DNA of 64,000 bases from Mycetocola reblochoni REB411 (GTDB lineage: Bacteria > Actinomycetota > Actinomycetes > Actinomycetales > Microbacteriaceae), in the NCBI RefSeq assembly GCF_900163835.1, contig NZ_FUKR01000022.1, positions 1 to 64,000 on the forward strand, written 5' to 3'. The position numbers and the translations under genes are program-made. Positions 25,766-34,167 of this stretch are shown here, one piece after another (position 1 is the first letter of the stretch; every line of letters begins with the position of its first letter). The notes beneath the pieces are model-generated. The model was given only the letters and a program-made list of their open reading frames with translations, did not search any database and was not told the origin of the DNA.

Positions 25766-27085
25766 TCAGAAGTCTCTGAGGTTGCCGCGCAGTCCGCCGT
25801 CGCCGTACTCGCGACGGAGCACGCCCCGTCGGCGCAGCACGGGCACGAGCTCGTCGAGGTAGCGGTGCACGGTGACGGGGTGGAAGTCGCCGGAGAGCAG
25901 GAAACCATCGTTGTCGGCCTCCTCGCCGAGCTCCTCGATGGCGTCGGCGATCTCCTCCGCCGTGCCCACCAGCCCCGACCGGTCGCTGATCAGCCCGAGA
26001 CGGGCGTGCTGGGCGAGCACCTCGCGCAGGGTGGCGTCCGCGGGGTCGTCGACGCGGCCGAGCAGACCGGCGATGCTGCCGCGCGAGACGTGGTCGCCGA
26101 ACACCCCCGGGTCGAGGGGGCGGTCCAGGTCGAGCACGGTGAGGTCGGTCTCCAGGTCGCTGGAGTGGGCGAGGGCGATCCGGCGCAGGGCCGCGTCGTC
26201 GGGTGTGGCCGAGGCGGCGACGATGCGCTCCGCCTCCTCCCGGCTGGACACCACGACCGGCTTGAGAACGAGCAGGACGGCGACCTCCTCCGGGTCTCGC
26301 CCGTGGGCCGCCGCCGCGGCGTGCACGCGGGAGCGGTACTCCCGGATCCGGGCGGGGTCGAGCCGGGCGAGGGCGAGCTGCACGTCCGAGTGGGTCCCGG
26401 CGAAGTCGAGGCCGCGCGGCGAGCCGCCGGGGGAGACGATCACCGGGTCGCCCTCCGGCCGGGGGATCGCGTTGAGCGGTCCCTCGAAGCGGTAGTGCTC
26501 GCCGTCGTGGCGCACGGCGTCGAGCCGGGACGCGTCGGCGAACCGCCCGGACGCCGCGTCCTGAACGAGGGCTCCGTCGCGCCAGCTGCCCCAGAGCTCC
26601 CTGACGCCGCTCAGCCACTCGCCCGCCCGGTCGTAGGCGGCGTCGTGCGGGAGCGGGTCGAGCCCGAAGTGCCGGCTGCTGCCGACGTCGGTGACGATGT
26701 TCGCGCCCAGGCGGCCGTCGCTGAGGTGGTTGAGGGTGGCCAGCTGCCGCGCCGCCGTGTACGGCGGAAGCGACATCGGGTTGATCGTCGGCGCGATGCC
26801 GATGTGCTCGGTCGCGTCGAGCAGGTAGGGCGCCAGCATGAGCGGGTCGTGCTTCGGGCCGCCGTACGCCCGGTCGACGCGCAACGCGAGGGCGTCCGGA
26901 TTGCCGAGGGAGAGGGCGTCCTCGACGACGACGAGGTCGAAGCCCGCGCGCTCGAGGTCACGGACGGACTGCTGGTAGAGCCGGGGCCTGGTCCAGTCGT
27001 CGCCCCAGTCGGCGGAGGGCTGGCCCCAGCCCTGCGGGCCGAAGCCGCGGGACAGGAACCAGCCGAAGTGCTGCATTCTGCTCAT
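25766..27085 (-). CDS. NtaA/SnaA/DszA-type FMN-dependent monooxygenase
   Basis: A 439-residue LLM-class oxygenase. Typical segments: DLERAGFDLVVVEDAL, LLDATEHIGIAPTINPMSLPPY, HLSDGRLGANIVTDVGSSRHFGL, GDPVIVSPGGSPRGLDFA. This subgroup uses reduced FMN to oxidise chelators (NTA), pristinamycin precursors, or sulfur heterocycles and alkyl sulfides. The substrate cannot be deduced, although sfnG is 1.5 kb away and a joint role in organosulfur use is possible. It follows the flavin split-barrel gene on the same strand by 45 bp; that protein might bind or supply flavin. Confidence 0.88.
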   Translation of the reverse strand: MSRMQHFGWFLSRGFGPQGWGQPSADWGDDWTRPRLYQQSVRDLERAGFDLVVVEDALSLGNPDALALRVDRAYGGPKHDPLMLAPYLLDATEHIGIAPTINPMSLPPYTAARQLATLNHLSDGRLGANIVTDVGSSRHFGLDPLPHDAAYDRAGEWLSGVRELWGSWRDGALVQDAASGRFADASRLDAVRHDGEHYRFEGPLNAIPRPEGDPVIVSPGGSPRGLDFAGTHSDVQLALARLDPARIREYRSRVHAAAAAHGRDPEEVAVLLVLKPVVVSSREEAERIVAASATPDDAALRRIALAHSSDLETDLTVLDLDRPLDPGVFGDHVSRGSIAGLLGRVDDPADATLREVLAQHARLGLISDRSGLVGTAEEIADAIEELGEEADNDGFLLSGDFHPVTVHRYLDELVPVLRRRGVLRREYGDGGLRGNLRDF

Positions 27086-27130
27086 CGTGGGACCCTCGTC
27101 GTCGGGTGGTGGAGCGGGTGGCGCCGTGGG

Positions 27131-27547
27131 CTAGAGCTCGTCCGACGGCTCGTCGCCGAACGCGAAGCGACGGCCGCTCAGCGACTCGATGCCGATCGCG
27201 ACGACCTGGGTCTTGACCGTCGGCACCCACGCGGTGATCGACGGCGCGGCGGCGAGCTCGGCCTCGGTCTCGAGCACGCGGGCCGTGCCCTTGACGACGA
27301 TGCTCCATCCCTCGGAGTCCGTGTAGTCGTCGACCTCGAACGCCACAGCGGGGTTCACCACGGCGCCGAACAGCTTGGTGCCCTCGGCCGTACGGAAGAA
27401 CAGCTCGCCCTCGCGCGCGACGAAGTTGACGGGGAAGATCTCGGGCTGGTCGGCGATGCTCACGGCGAGGCGCCCGAAGCGCGCGGTCGCCAGCAGCGCC
27501 CAGATGTCGTCGGTGTCCAGGACGGTGATCGGGTCGGAGGTGCTCAT
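27131..27547 (-). CDS. Pyridoxamine 5'-phosphate oxidase-like flavin split-barrel protein
   Basis: A 138-residue split-barrel protein (ARFGRLAVSIADQPEIFPVNFVAREGELFFRTAEGTKL) of the PNPOx-like group, which binds FMN or F420 and often reduces small electrophiles. Length fits a single domain. The AGGAGG sequence before the ATG at 27547 is only one base away, which is too close for normal use; an in-frame stop lies four codons upstream, so no longer form is possible. Probably the first gene of a pair with the downstream FMN monooxygenase. Confidence 0.87.
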   Translation of the reverse strand: MSTSDPITVLDTDDIWALLATARFGRLAVSIADQPEIFPVNFVAREGELFFRTAEGTKLFGAVVNPAVAFEVDDYTDSEGWSIVVKGTARVLETEAELAAAPSITAWVPTVKTQVVAIGIESLSGRRFAFGDEPSDEL

Positions 27548-27661
27548 ACCTCCTGTCTACTCCCCCTGGGGCGCGGAGACCAGAGCATGACGGCGGAAAC
27601 GACCGCGTGGTCGGTCGGCCACGCGGTCGTCCGCGGCGAGGGAGTTTGCGATGATGGTCGC

Positions 27662-28297
27662 ATGCGTTCCTCCCGCCTCAGCCGCACCGTGCGCGGCTCG
27701 GTGGCCGCGGGGGTCGCGACCTTCGTCGCGCTGATGTCCCATGTGGGCGCGGGCGGCGCGGTCCCCGGTGCGGGGGGCATCGCGGTCCCTCTCGTGCTCT
27801 CCGTCGTCGTCTGCGTTCTGCTGAGCGGCCGACGGCTGTCGCTGCCGCGGCTCTCCGTGTCCGTCGGGGTCAGTCAGCTGCTGTTCCACACCCTCTTCGT
27901 CCTCGGCTCGACCGGCACCGTCGCCGGGGCGGGCCACTCCGGCCACGCCGCGCACGCCCTCGGCGGCGTGGTGCTGCATCCGGACGCACTGCCCGTGTCG
28001 GCCGACGCCCTTCCGGCCCTCGCGATGTGGCTCTCGCACGCGGCGGCGGCCGCGCTGACGGTGCTCGCTCTGCACCGCGGTGAGCGCGCCTGGCTGCGCC
28101 TCGTGGACGGGGTCAGGCTCGTCGCCGTGCGGGTCGTCCGGTCCCTGGACGTGCACGTCGCCGTCGCCGTCCGCCCTCGGGTGTCGGCGGTCGTCGGGGC
28201 ACACCCGCGACCGCTCATCGAGCGGGTCCCCGTCTCGGCGATCAGCCATCGCGGTCCGCCTCGCCGCGCGGGGGCGGTGCCCACGCGCGGGCTCTGA
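27662..28297 (+). CDS. Membrane protein of a PCuAC/DyP gene group
   Basis: A 211-residue protein with four or five hydrophobic segments (VAAGVATFVALMSHVGAGG, GIAVPLVLSVVVCVLLSG, LFHTLFVLGSTGTVAG, ALPALAMWLSHAAAAALTVLALH) and a His-containing loop (GHSGHAAHALGG). I know this type only as an uncharacterised actinobacterial membrane protein found next to copper chaperone genes; the His-rich loop would suit metal handling, which is inference. The C-terminal 60 residues are Arg/Val-rich. The ATG has no clear ribosome site. It precedes PCuAC on the same strand by 340 bp. Confidence 0.75.
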   Translation: MRSSRLSRTVRGSVAAGVATFVALMSHVGAGGAVPGAGGIAVPLVLSVVVCVLLSGRRLSLPRLSVSVGVSQLLFHTLFVLGSTGTVAGAGHSGHAAHALGGVVLHPDALPVSADALPALAMWLSHAAAAALTVLALHRGERAWLRLVDGVRLVAVRVVRSLDVHVAVAVRPRVSAVVGAHPRPLIERVPVSAISHRGPPRRAGAVPTRGL

Positions 28298-28637
28298 CGC
28301 CAGAGCTCTGACGCGAGGGCTCTGACGCGAGGGGCCGGGCGCGCGTGCGGCGATGTCCGCTCGTCCGCTCGCCGTTCGCGTCGGTCGCGAGGGCGGTCGC
28401 AGCGCGGCCGGGCCTCGCGGGCGCGCTCGCATCGTCGTCGCCGTGTGCCGCGCGAGCTGCGTGCTCCCTACGACGCGCCCGCATGACGCGCCGCGCACCA
28501 CGGTGCCGTGCTGACCTCCCGGGTCGCGTGCGGTGTTCCCGCGTTCCGCGTCGCGCCTCCGGCCCCGTCACGACCAGCGACCGGTCCCGACCGCCCCCAC
28601 TCGATTCCTCAACCAGAACTCTCAGAAAGGCGCCACC
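28298..28637. other. Intergenic region with three 10-bp direct repeats
   Basis: 340 bp with no gene I can support. GCTCTGACGC occurs three times (28291, 28305, 28320), the first copy overlapping the preceding stop codon. The ribosome site AAAGG of the PCuAC gene is at its right end. Confidence 0.5.
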
Positions 28638-29264
28638 ATGCGCACCATCACCATCACCACCACCACAACCACCACCCCCGCCGCTCCCACGAACGGCACG
28701 CCCCGTCGCCGGTCACGGACGGCGCTGCTCGCCCCCGCGGGTGCGGCCGTCGCCGCCGTGCTGCTGCTCAGCTCGTGCAGCGCGGGCAGCGGCTCGCCCT
28801 CCGCCGACCCGAGCACGCCCTCCTCCTCGCAGGCGGAGGCGCTCGACGTCTCCGACGCCTGGGTCAAGTCGGCCGAGTCCGGCATGTCCGCCGCCTTCGG
28901 CGAGCTGAGCAACACCGGGGACACGGACATCACCCTCGTGTCGGTGACCACGCCCGCGTCGTCCGACGTCGAACTGCACGAGACCGTCGCCGACGAGTCG
29001 GGGACCATGGTCATGCGGGAGAAGGACGGCGGCTTCACCATCCCCGCGGGCGGCAGCCGCGTGTTGGAGCCCGGCGGCGACCACATCATGCTCATGGACC
29101 TGGCCGAGCCGATCCTCGCCGGCGACGAGGTGAGCGTCGAGCTGTCCTTCTCCGACGGCTCGGTCGCCGACATCACCGCACCGGTGAAGGACTACTCGGG
29201 CGCCAACGAGAACTACGACGGCTCCGACGGCGAGCACTCCGGCCACGACGGGCACGAGGGATGA
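28638..29264 (+). CDS. PCuAC-type periplasmic copper chaperone lipoprotein
   Basis: A 208-residue exported lipoprotein. After a Thr-rich N-terminus and twin arginines comes LLAPAGAAVAAVLLLSSCS, a lipobox with Cys47. The PCuAC domain carries copper ligands: H in VELHETV, M residues in TMVMREK, then GGDHIMLMDL, matching the known H-M-x-x-H-x-M pattern. Such proteins deliver Cu(I) to cytochrome oxidase CuA or to secreted cuproenzymes. A second His-rich segment ends the protein (GEHSGHDGHEG). Its stop overlaps the DyP start (ATGA), so chaperone and peroxidase are coupled. Confidence 0.92.
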   Translation: MRTITITTTTTTTPAAPTNGTPRRRSRTALLAPAGAAVAAVLLLSSCSAGSGSPSADPSTPSSSQAEALDVSDAWVKSAESGMSAAFGELSNTGDTDITLVSVTTPASSDVELHETVADESGTMVMREKDGGFTIPAGGSRVLEPGGDHIMLMDLAEPILAGDEVSVELSFSDGSVADITAPVKDYSGANENYDGSDGEHSGHDGHEG

Positions 29265-30505
29265 CCGGCGCCCGCGACGACACCGCGCCCCCCGCCCGCG
29301 TGCTCAGCCGGCGCCGGCTGCTGCTCGGCGGAGCGGCCGCCGGCCTCGGCGCGGCCACGGCCCTCGGCGCGGAGCGCGCGGTCGCGGCGATCGTCGACGC
29401 CGGGGCGACGACCGGGCCGGCACCGGAACAGCTGCACGGCGCTGAGACGATCCCGTTCCACGGCGCGCACCAGGCGGGGGTCACCACGGCGCCGCAGGCG
29501 CACGCCCGCTTCATCGCGCTCACGCTCCGCGACGACGTCGACCGGTCGGCACTGGCCCGGCTCATGCGTCTGCTCAGCGACGACGCCTCCCGGCTGACGG
29601 CGGGGACGGCGGCGCTCGCCGACTCCGAGCCGGAGCTCGCTGCGTTGCCGTCGCGGCTGACGGTGACCTTCGGCTTCGGGCCGCGCCTCGTCCGGATCGC
29701 GGCGGGGGAGTCGGCGGTCCCCTCCTGGCTGGGCCCGCTCCCGGCGTTCGGCATCGACCGTCTGGAGGAACGCTGGAGCGACGGGGACCTCCTGCTCCAG
29801 ATCGGCGCGGACGACGGGGTCACCGTCTCGCACGCCGCGCGCATGCTGCTGAAGGACGCGCGCTCCTTCGCCACGGTGCGCTGGGTGCAGGACGGGTTCC
29901 GCAGGTCCCGCGGCTCGGAGCGCTCGGGAACGACCATGCGCAACCTGTTCGGCCAGATCGACGGCACCGTCAACCTCAGGGAGGGGTCGGCGGACGTCGA
30001 CCGGCTGGTGTGGTCGGGGGAGGGCTGGCTCGCCGGGGGCACGGGCATGGTCGTGCGGCGCATCGCCATGAACCTGGACACCTGGGACCGGCTGGACCGC
30101 GGCGGACGCGAGCAGTCGGTCGGGCGCACGCTCGACACCGGCGCGCCGCTCACGGGGACGAGGGAGCACGACGAGCCGGACTTCGCCGCGACCAGTGCCG
30201 CGGGCTTCCCCGTGATCCCCGAGTTCTCCCACATGCGCCGGGCCCGCTCCGACGACCCGGACGAGCGGATCCTCCGCCGCGGCTACAACTACGAGCAGGC
30301 GCCATCGGGGGACGAGGTGTCGGACGCCGGGCTGCTGTTCGTCTCGTACCAGGCCGACGTGTCCGCGCAGTTCGTGCCGATCCAGCGCCGGCTGGACGAG
30401 CTGGACCTGCTCAACGAGTGGACCACGCCGATCGGCTCGGCCGTCTTCGCCGTGCCGCCCGGCTGCGCGGAGGGAGGCTTCGTGGGGGAGGGGATCCTCT
30501 CCTGA
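29261..30505 (+). CDS. Tat-exported Dyp-type haem peroxidase (EfeB-like)
   Basis: A 414-residue peroxidase. The signal LSRRRLLLGGAAAGLG at residues 15-30 is a twin-arginine (Tat) signal. The distal motif GxxDG appears as GQIDGTVN (Asp234) and the proximal haem ligand is His324 in EFSHMRR, followed by the conserved RRGYNY. DyP enzymes use H2O2 to oxidise dyes or phenols; EfeB-like ones also take part in iron uptake. Here the partner is a copper chaperone rather than EfeUO, the usual actinobacterial PCuAC-DyP layout. Its ATG overlaps the chaperone stop. Confidence 0.93.
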   Translation: MTGARDDTAPPARVLSRRRLLLGGAAAGLGAATALGAERAVAAIVDAGATTGPAPEQLHGAETIPFHGAHQAGVTTAPQAHARFIALTLRDDVDRSALARLMRLLSDDASRLTAGTAALADSEPELAALPSRLTVTFGFGPRLVRIAAGESAVPSWLGPLPAFGIDRLEERWSDGDLLLQIGADDGVTVSHAARMLLKDARSFATVRWVQDGFRRSRGSERSGTTMRNLFGQIDGTVNLREGSADVDRLVWSGEGWLAGGTGMVVRRIAMNLDTWDRLDRGGREQSVGRTLDTGAPLTGTREHDEPDFAATSAAGFPVIPEFSHMRRARSDDPDERILRRGYNYEQAPSGDEVSDAGLLFVSYQADVSAQFVPIQRRLDELDLLNEWTTPIGSAVFAVPPGCAEGGFVGEGILS

Positions 30506-30523
30506 GCGGTCCGCGCCCGGCGC

Positions 30524-32287
30524 TCAGCCCATCCGCCGGCTGAGCAGCCGGGCGAAGGGGCCGTCGCCGGCGGCCAGCACGGCGGGGTCCCCGTGCTCGA
30601 CGACCCGTCCGGCGTCGAGCACGAGGACGCCGTCGGCGTCCAGCACCCGCTCGATGCGGTGCGTGACCTCGAGGACCGTGACCGATTCGGCCTCCGCCCA
30701 CCGCTGCAGGCGACGGCGGAGCTCCGTCTCTGTCGCGTCGTCGAGCTGCCCGGTGGACTCGTCGAGCACGAGCAGCTCGGGTGCCTCGACGACGCTGCGG
30801 GCGAGGGCCAGCCGCTGTCGTTGCCCCCCGGAGAGCGTGCGGCCGCCCTGCCGGATGGGCGTGTCCAGGCCCTGCGGCTGGCTGGCGAGCCAGTCGTCGA
30901 GGACGGCGACGCGGAGCGCGGCGAGCAGCGCCTCGTCGTCCGCGTCGGGGCTGCGGAGCCGCAGGGCCTCGCGCAGGGTGCCGCTGAAGATGTCCGGCCG
31001 CTGGCCGGTGAGGGCGATGCGTCGCCTGAGCCCGGCCAGCGGGAGTTCCCTGAGATCCTCGCCGTCGAGCAGGATCCGGCCGGTCGCCGGGTCGTACACG
31101 CGCAGCAGCAGCGCCAGGAGCGACGACTTGCCGCTCCCCGAGGCGCCGACGACGGCGTGACGGCCGCCGCGCGGCAGCTCCCAGGCCACGGCGTCGAGGA
31201 TCGGCCGGCCGTCGAGGACGAGGGAGGCCCCGTCGACGGTGACGAGCGGCGCCCGCTCGCGCGTCTGCGTGGGTGTCCGCGTCGGTATCGGCGTGTCTGC
31301 GTGCTCCCGCGCCGCCTCCGGGCGCGCATCTGTGACCGCAGGGGGACGCTCCATCGCGGTGCGCAGGCGTGCGGCGGCGGCCAGGGACGCGCTGAGATCG
31401 GCGGCGAACCCGTCGACAGCCCTGCTCGGCCTGGCCACCCCGAGGGAGACGGCCAGGGCCAGGAACACCGAGGCCCCATCGATGCCCGCGGCGATCCCCA
31501 GTGCGACGACGGCGAGATGACCGGAGAGCTGGACGGCCTCGACCCCCGCGCCGCGGATCGCGCGGCGCGCGGCGATCGCGCGGTCGCTGTCCGCCGCCGA
31601 GTCGGCGAGGGAGGCGAGACGCCCGGCCTCGGCATCCTCGGCGCCCGCGGCCTGGATCTCGCGCGCGCCCTGCAGCTGCTCGCCGAGCCGCTGGGCGAGC
31701 GCCCCGGTCCGTTCGGCCAGCGCCGCGGTGTCGGCGGCGGTCCTCCGCGCTCCGAGCCAGGGGATGACGGCGACGACCAGCAGCCAGGCGATCAGGAGCG
31801 GCAGTGCCAGGAGAGGGGAGAGCGCGAGCGCCGTCCCCGCGACGGCGCCGAGGGGTACGACGACGGCGATCACCGCAGGGGGCAGGGTGTGGGCGAAGAA
31901 CACCTCGACCCTGTCGATGTCCCTCGTCGCGATCCCGCTGAGCTCGCCGCTGCGGGCCGACGCCGCGATGGCGGGGGACTGCGGCGTCAGCGCCCGGAAG
32001 AACAGCACCCGCAGCCGGGCGAGCGCGCTGAACGCGACCCGGTGTCCGAGGTACTGCTCCAGGTACCTGGCGCCGGCCTTGACCAGGCTCGCCGCGACGA
32101 TGGCGATGAGCGCCGGGACGGGCGAGCCGCCGCCGAGGACGGCGAGCAGCGCGCCGGCCGCGGCGAGCAGGACGACGACGCCGGTCGCGGCGTTGAGCAC
32201 GCCGAACGCGGTCGCGGCGGCGAGGGGGGCCAGCAGGCCGCGGCACTGCCGGACCAGCCAGGCCGCGGTGCCGTGACGCGCGCTCAT
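30524..32287 (-). CDS. CydC-like ABC exporter subunit (fused permease/ATPase)
   Basis: A 587-residue half-transporter: six predicted membrane helices (first ~300 residues, e.g. LLAPLAAATAFGVLNAATG), then an ATP-binding domain with Walker A GASGSGKSS, signature LSGGQRQR and Walker B LLVLDES. A low-complexity linker (ADTPIPTRTPTQTRE) joins the halves. Together with the next gene upstream, whose stop overlaps its ATG, it forms a heterodimeric exporter of the CydDC type (thiol reductants, haem) by layout. No cydAB genes are in the window, so the substrate assignment is tentative. Convergent with the DyP gene. Confidence 0.85.
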   Translation of the reverse strand: MSARHGTAAWLVRQCRGLLAPLAAATAFGVLNAATGVVVLLAAAGALLAVLGGGSPVPALIAIVAASLVKAGARYLEQYLGHRVAFSALARLRVLFFRALTPQSPAIAASARSGELSGIATRDIDRVEVFFAHTLPPAVIAVVVPLGAVAGTALALSPLLALPLLIAWLLVVAVIPWLGARRTAADTAALAERTGALAQRLGEQLQGAREIQAAGAEDAEAGRLASLADSAADSDRAIAARRAIRGAGVEAVQLSGHLAVVALGIAAGIDGASVFLALAVSLGVARPSRAVDGFAADLSASLAAAARLRTAMERPPAVTDARPEAAREHADTPIPTRTPTQTRERAPLVTVDGASLVLDGRPILDAVAWELPRGGRHAVVGASGSGKSSLLALLLRVYDPATGRILLDGEDLRELPLAGLRRRIALTGQRPDIFSGTLREALRLRSPDADDEALLAALRVAVLDDWLASQPQGLDTPIRQGGRTLSGGQRQRLALARSVVEAPELLVLDESTGQLDDATETELRRRLQRWAEAESVTVLEVTHRIERVLDADGVLVLDAGRVVEHGDPAVLAAGDGPFARLLSRRMG

Positions 32288-34167
32288 GCCCCGCCCCCGT
32301 CCGCATCCGCATCCGCATCCGCGCCGAGGTGCACGGTGCGGGTCCCGGCGCCGAGCACGCCGGGTCGGTGGGTGACGATGAGGGTGCTCCTGCCGGAGGC
32401 GAGCTCGGCGAGCGAGCGGCCGATCGCGGCCTCGGAGCGGAGGTCGACCTGCGAGGTGGGCTCGTCGAGCAGCAGCAGCGGGGCGTCGCGCAGCAGCGCC
32501 CTGGCGATGCTGATCCGCTGCGCCTGGCCGCCGGACAGGGCGAGCCCCCGCTCGCCGACGGGCTGGTCGAGTCCGTGCTCGAAGCCGCGGACCTCGTCGG
32601 CCAGTCGTGCGGCGGCGAGCGCGTCCCAGAGCCGGGAGTCGTCGGCGTCGGGTGCGGCGAGCCGGAGGTTGTCCGCGATGCTGCCGCTGAACAGTGTCGT
32701 CGACTGCGACACGATCGCCATGCGGGACGCCACCTCCGGCCTGCTGAGCGTGGCCAGGTCGACGCCGTCGATCAGCACGCTGCCCGCGCGGGGCGTGATC
32801 AGCTTCTCGGCCAGCGCCAGCACGGTGGACTTGCCCGATCCGCTCGGCCCGCGCAGCGCGAGGCGCTCGCCCCGCCCGAGGCGGAGATCGAACCCGGCGA
32901 GCACGGGCGGACCGCCCGGGTAGCCTGCGGTGACGTCGCGGAACTCGAGCGCCGCGGCTTCCCGATGCGTCCCCGGACGGGCGTCGGTGCCGGGCTCGGG
33001 TTGATCGGCCCGCCCCCGCTGCTCGGTCCGCGGGCGCGTGGTCCCGGCCGGGGCGTTCCCCGTCGGTTCGGCCCACAGCTCGGCGAGCTGGCGCTCGGCC
33101 GCCCTCCCGGTGACGCCGATGTAGAAGAACTGCCCGACCACCGAGACGGGGCCGGTCATCAGCACGGAGAGCAGCACGACCGCGACGGCCTGGCTCGTGT
33201 CCAGCCATCCCGCGGCGAGCCCCGCCGCCGCGAGCCCCGCGGCCGCGCAGGTGACGACGAGGCCGAAGGCGAGCTCGACCGCGAGGATCACCATCTGGTT
33301 CCCGGCGAGCAGACGCATCACCTGCTGCCTGTTCCGCTCGCCGAGCCGCTCGAGCGTGCGCCCCCTGCGCTCCGCCGCCCCGGCGAGGCTGAGCTCGCCG
33401 AGGCCCTGGACCGACTCGTAGAACGCGCCGGAGAGCTGACCCGCGCTGCGCCGGTAGCCGGCGCTGGCGGAGCGGAACAGCCGCTGCGAGCCGACGATGA
33501 TGAGCGGGACGAGCGGGATGAGGACCGCGAGGATCAGGGCCACCGGCCAGCTCACCGTCAGCGCCATGACCAGCAGCACGACGACGGGGGCGGCGACCGC
33601 GGCGATGATCGGGCCGAAGAAGCCGGCGCGATACGCCGCGGCGCGCTCGCTCGCATCAACGACGGTGCGCACGAGTTCGCCGACGCTGCGGCGGTCGAGC
33701 AGCAGGGGGTTCCACTCGCCCAGCCGGGCGGCCGACCGCGTGCGCAGCCTGCTGCGTGCGGCGCTGCGCCCTCCGGCGACCCAGAGATCGGCCGCGAGCG
33801 TGCACGCCACCGCGACGAGCAGGAGCAGGGCGGCCAGACCAGGCGAGAACACGGCGCCTGCCGGGCCGGACGGCGTGAGGGCGGTGCTGCCGTCCGATCG
33901 CGGGCCCGGCGGCAGCACCGAGGCGACACCCGCGGCGAGTTGGACGAGCAGTACGGCCGTGGCCGCTGTCCCGGCGAGGCCGAGAAGCAGCGGACCGAGC
34001 CAGTCCCGTCGCGGGGTCTGGGAGGCGACGAGCGCGGCGACGGCCGGGTCGATCGGTTCGGCGCGGGCCCCGTGCGGGTGGGCCCCGTGCGGGTGGGCAC
34101 CCGGGGGCCGCGTGCCCTTCTGGTGTGCCCCGTCGGCTCGTGCGCCGTGCGGGTGGGCCCCGCTCAT
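32284..34167 (-). CDS. CydD-like ABC exporter subunit with His-rich N-terminus
   Basis: A 627-residue half-transporter. The first ~38 residues are a His/Ala/Gly repeat (GAHPHGA three times plus variants). About 300 residues of membrane helices follow (DWLGPLLLGLAGTAATAVLL; APVVVLLVMALTVSWPVALI), then the ATPase with GPSGSGKST, LSGGQAQR and LLLLDEPTSQVD. The C-terminus ends in Ala-Asp repeats. Start and stop overlap the flanking genes as ATGA. Pairing with the CydC-like partner is clear; the His-rich extension is unusual for CydD and suggests metal sensing or binding, which is inference. A start after the His-rich segment is possible but lacks a ribosome site. Confidence 0.83.
   Translation of the reverse strand: MSGAHPHGARADGAHQKGTRPPGAHPHGAHPHGARAEPIDPAVAALVASQTPRRDWLGPLLLGLAGTAATAVLLVQLAAGVASVLPPGPRSDGSTALTPSGPAGAVFSPGLAALLLLVAVACTLAADLWVAGGRSAARSRLRTRSAARLGEWNPLLLDRRSVGELVRTVVDASERAAAYRAGFFGPIIAAVAAPVVVLLVMALTVSWPVALILAVLIPLVPLIIVGSQRLFRSASAGYRRSAGQLSGAFYESVQGLGELSLAGAAERRGRTLERLGERNRQQVMRLLAGNQMVILAVELAFGLVVTCAAAGLAAAGLAAGWLDTSQAVAVVLLSVLMTGPVSVVGQFFYIGVTGRAAERQLAELWAEPTGNAPAGTTRPRTEQRGRADQPEPGTDARPGTHREAAALEFRDVTAGYPGGPPVLAGFDLRLGRGERLALRGPSGSGKSTVLALAEKLITPRAGSVLIDGVDLATLSRPEVASRMAIVSQSTTLFSGSIADNLRLAAPDADDSRLWDALAAARLADEVRGFEHGLDQPVGERGLALSGGQAQRISIARALLRDAPLLLLDEPTSQVDLRSEAAIGRSLAELASGRSTLIVTHRPGVLGAGTRTVHLGADADADADGGGA
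34066..34160 (-). repeat. Repeats encoding GAHPHGA units
   Basis: Repeated GGGGCCCACCCGCACGGC-type units (as read on the minus strand), with three close copies and degenerate ones between. They encode the His-rich N-terminus of the CydD-like protein. Confidence 0.75.

Noticed and set aside
25400-27661. Long plus-strand open frame running through the amidotransferase and monooxygenase region into the membrane-protein gene
   Set aside because: Only the last 211 codons (from 27662) look like protein; the rest is antisense shadow of two clear minus-strand genes.
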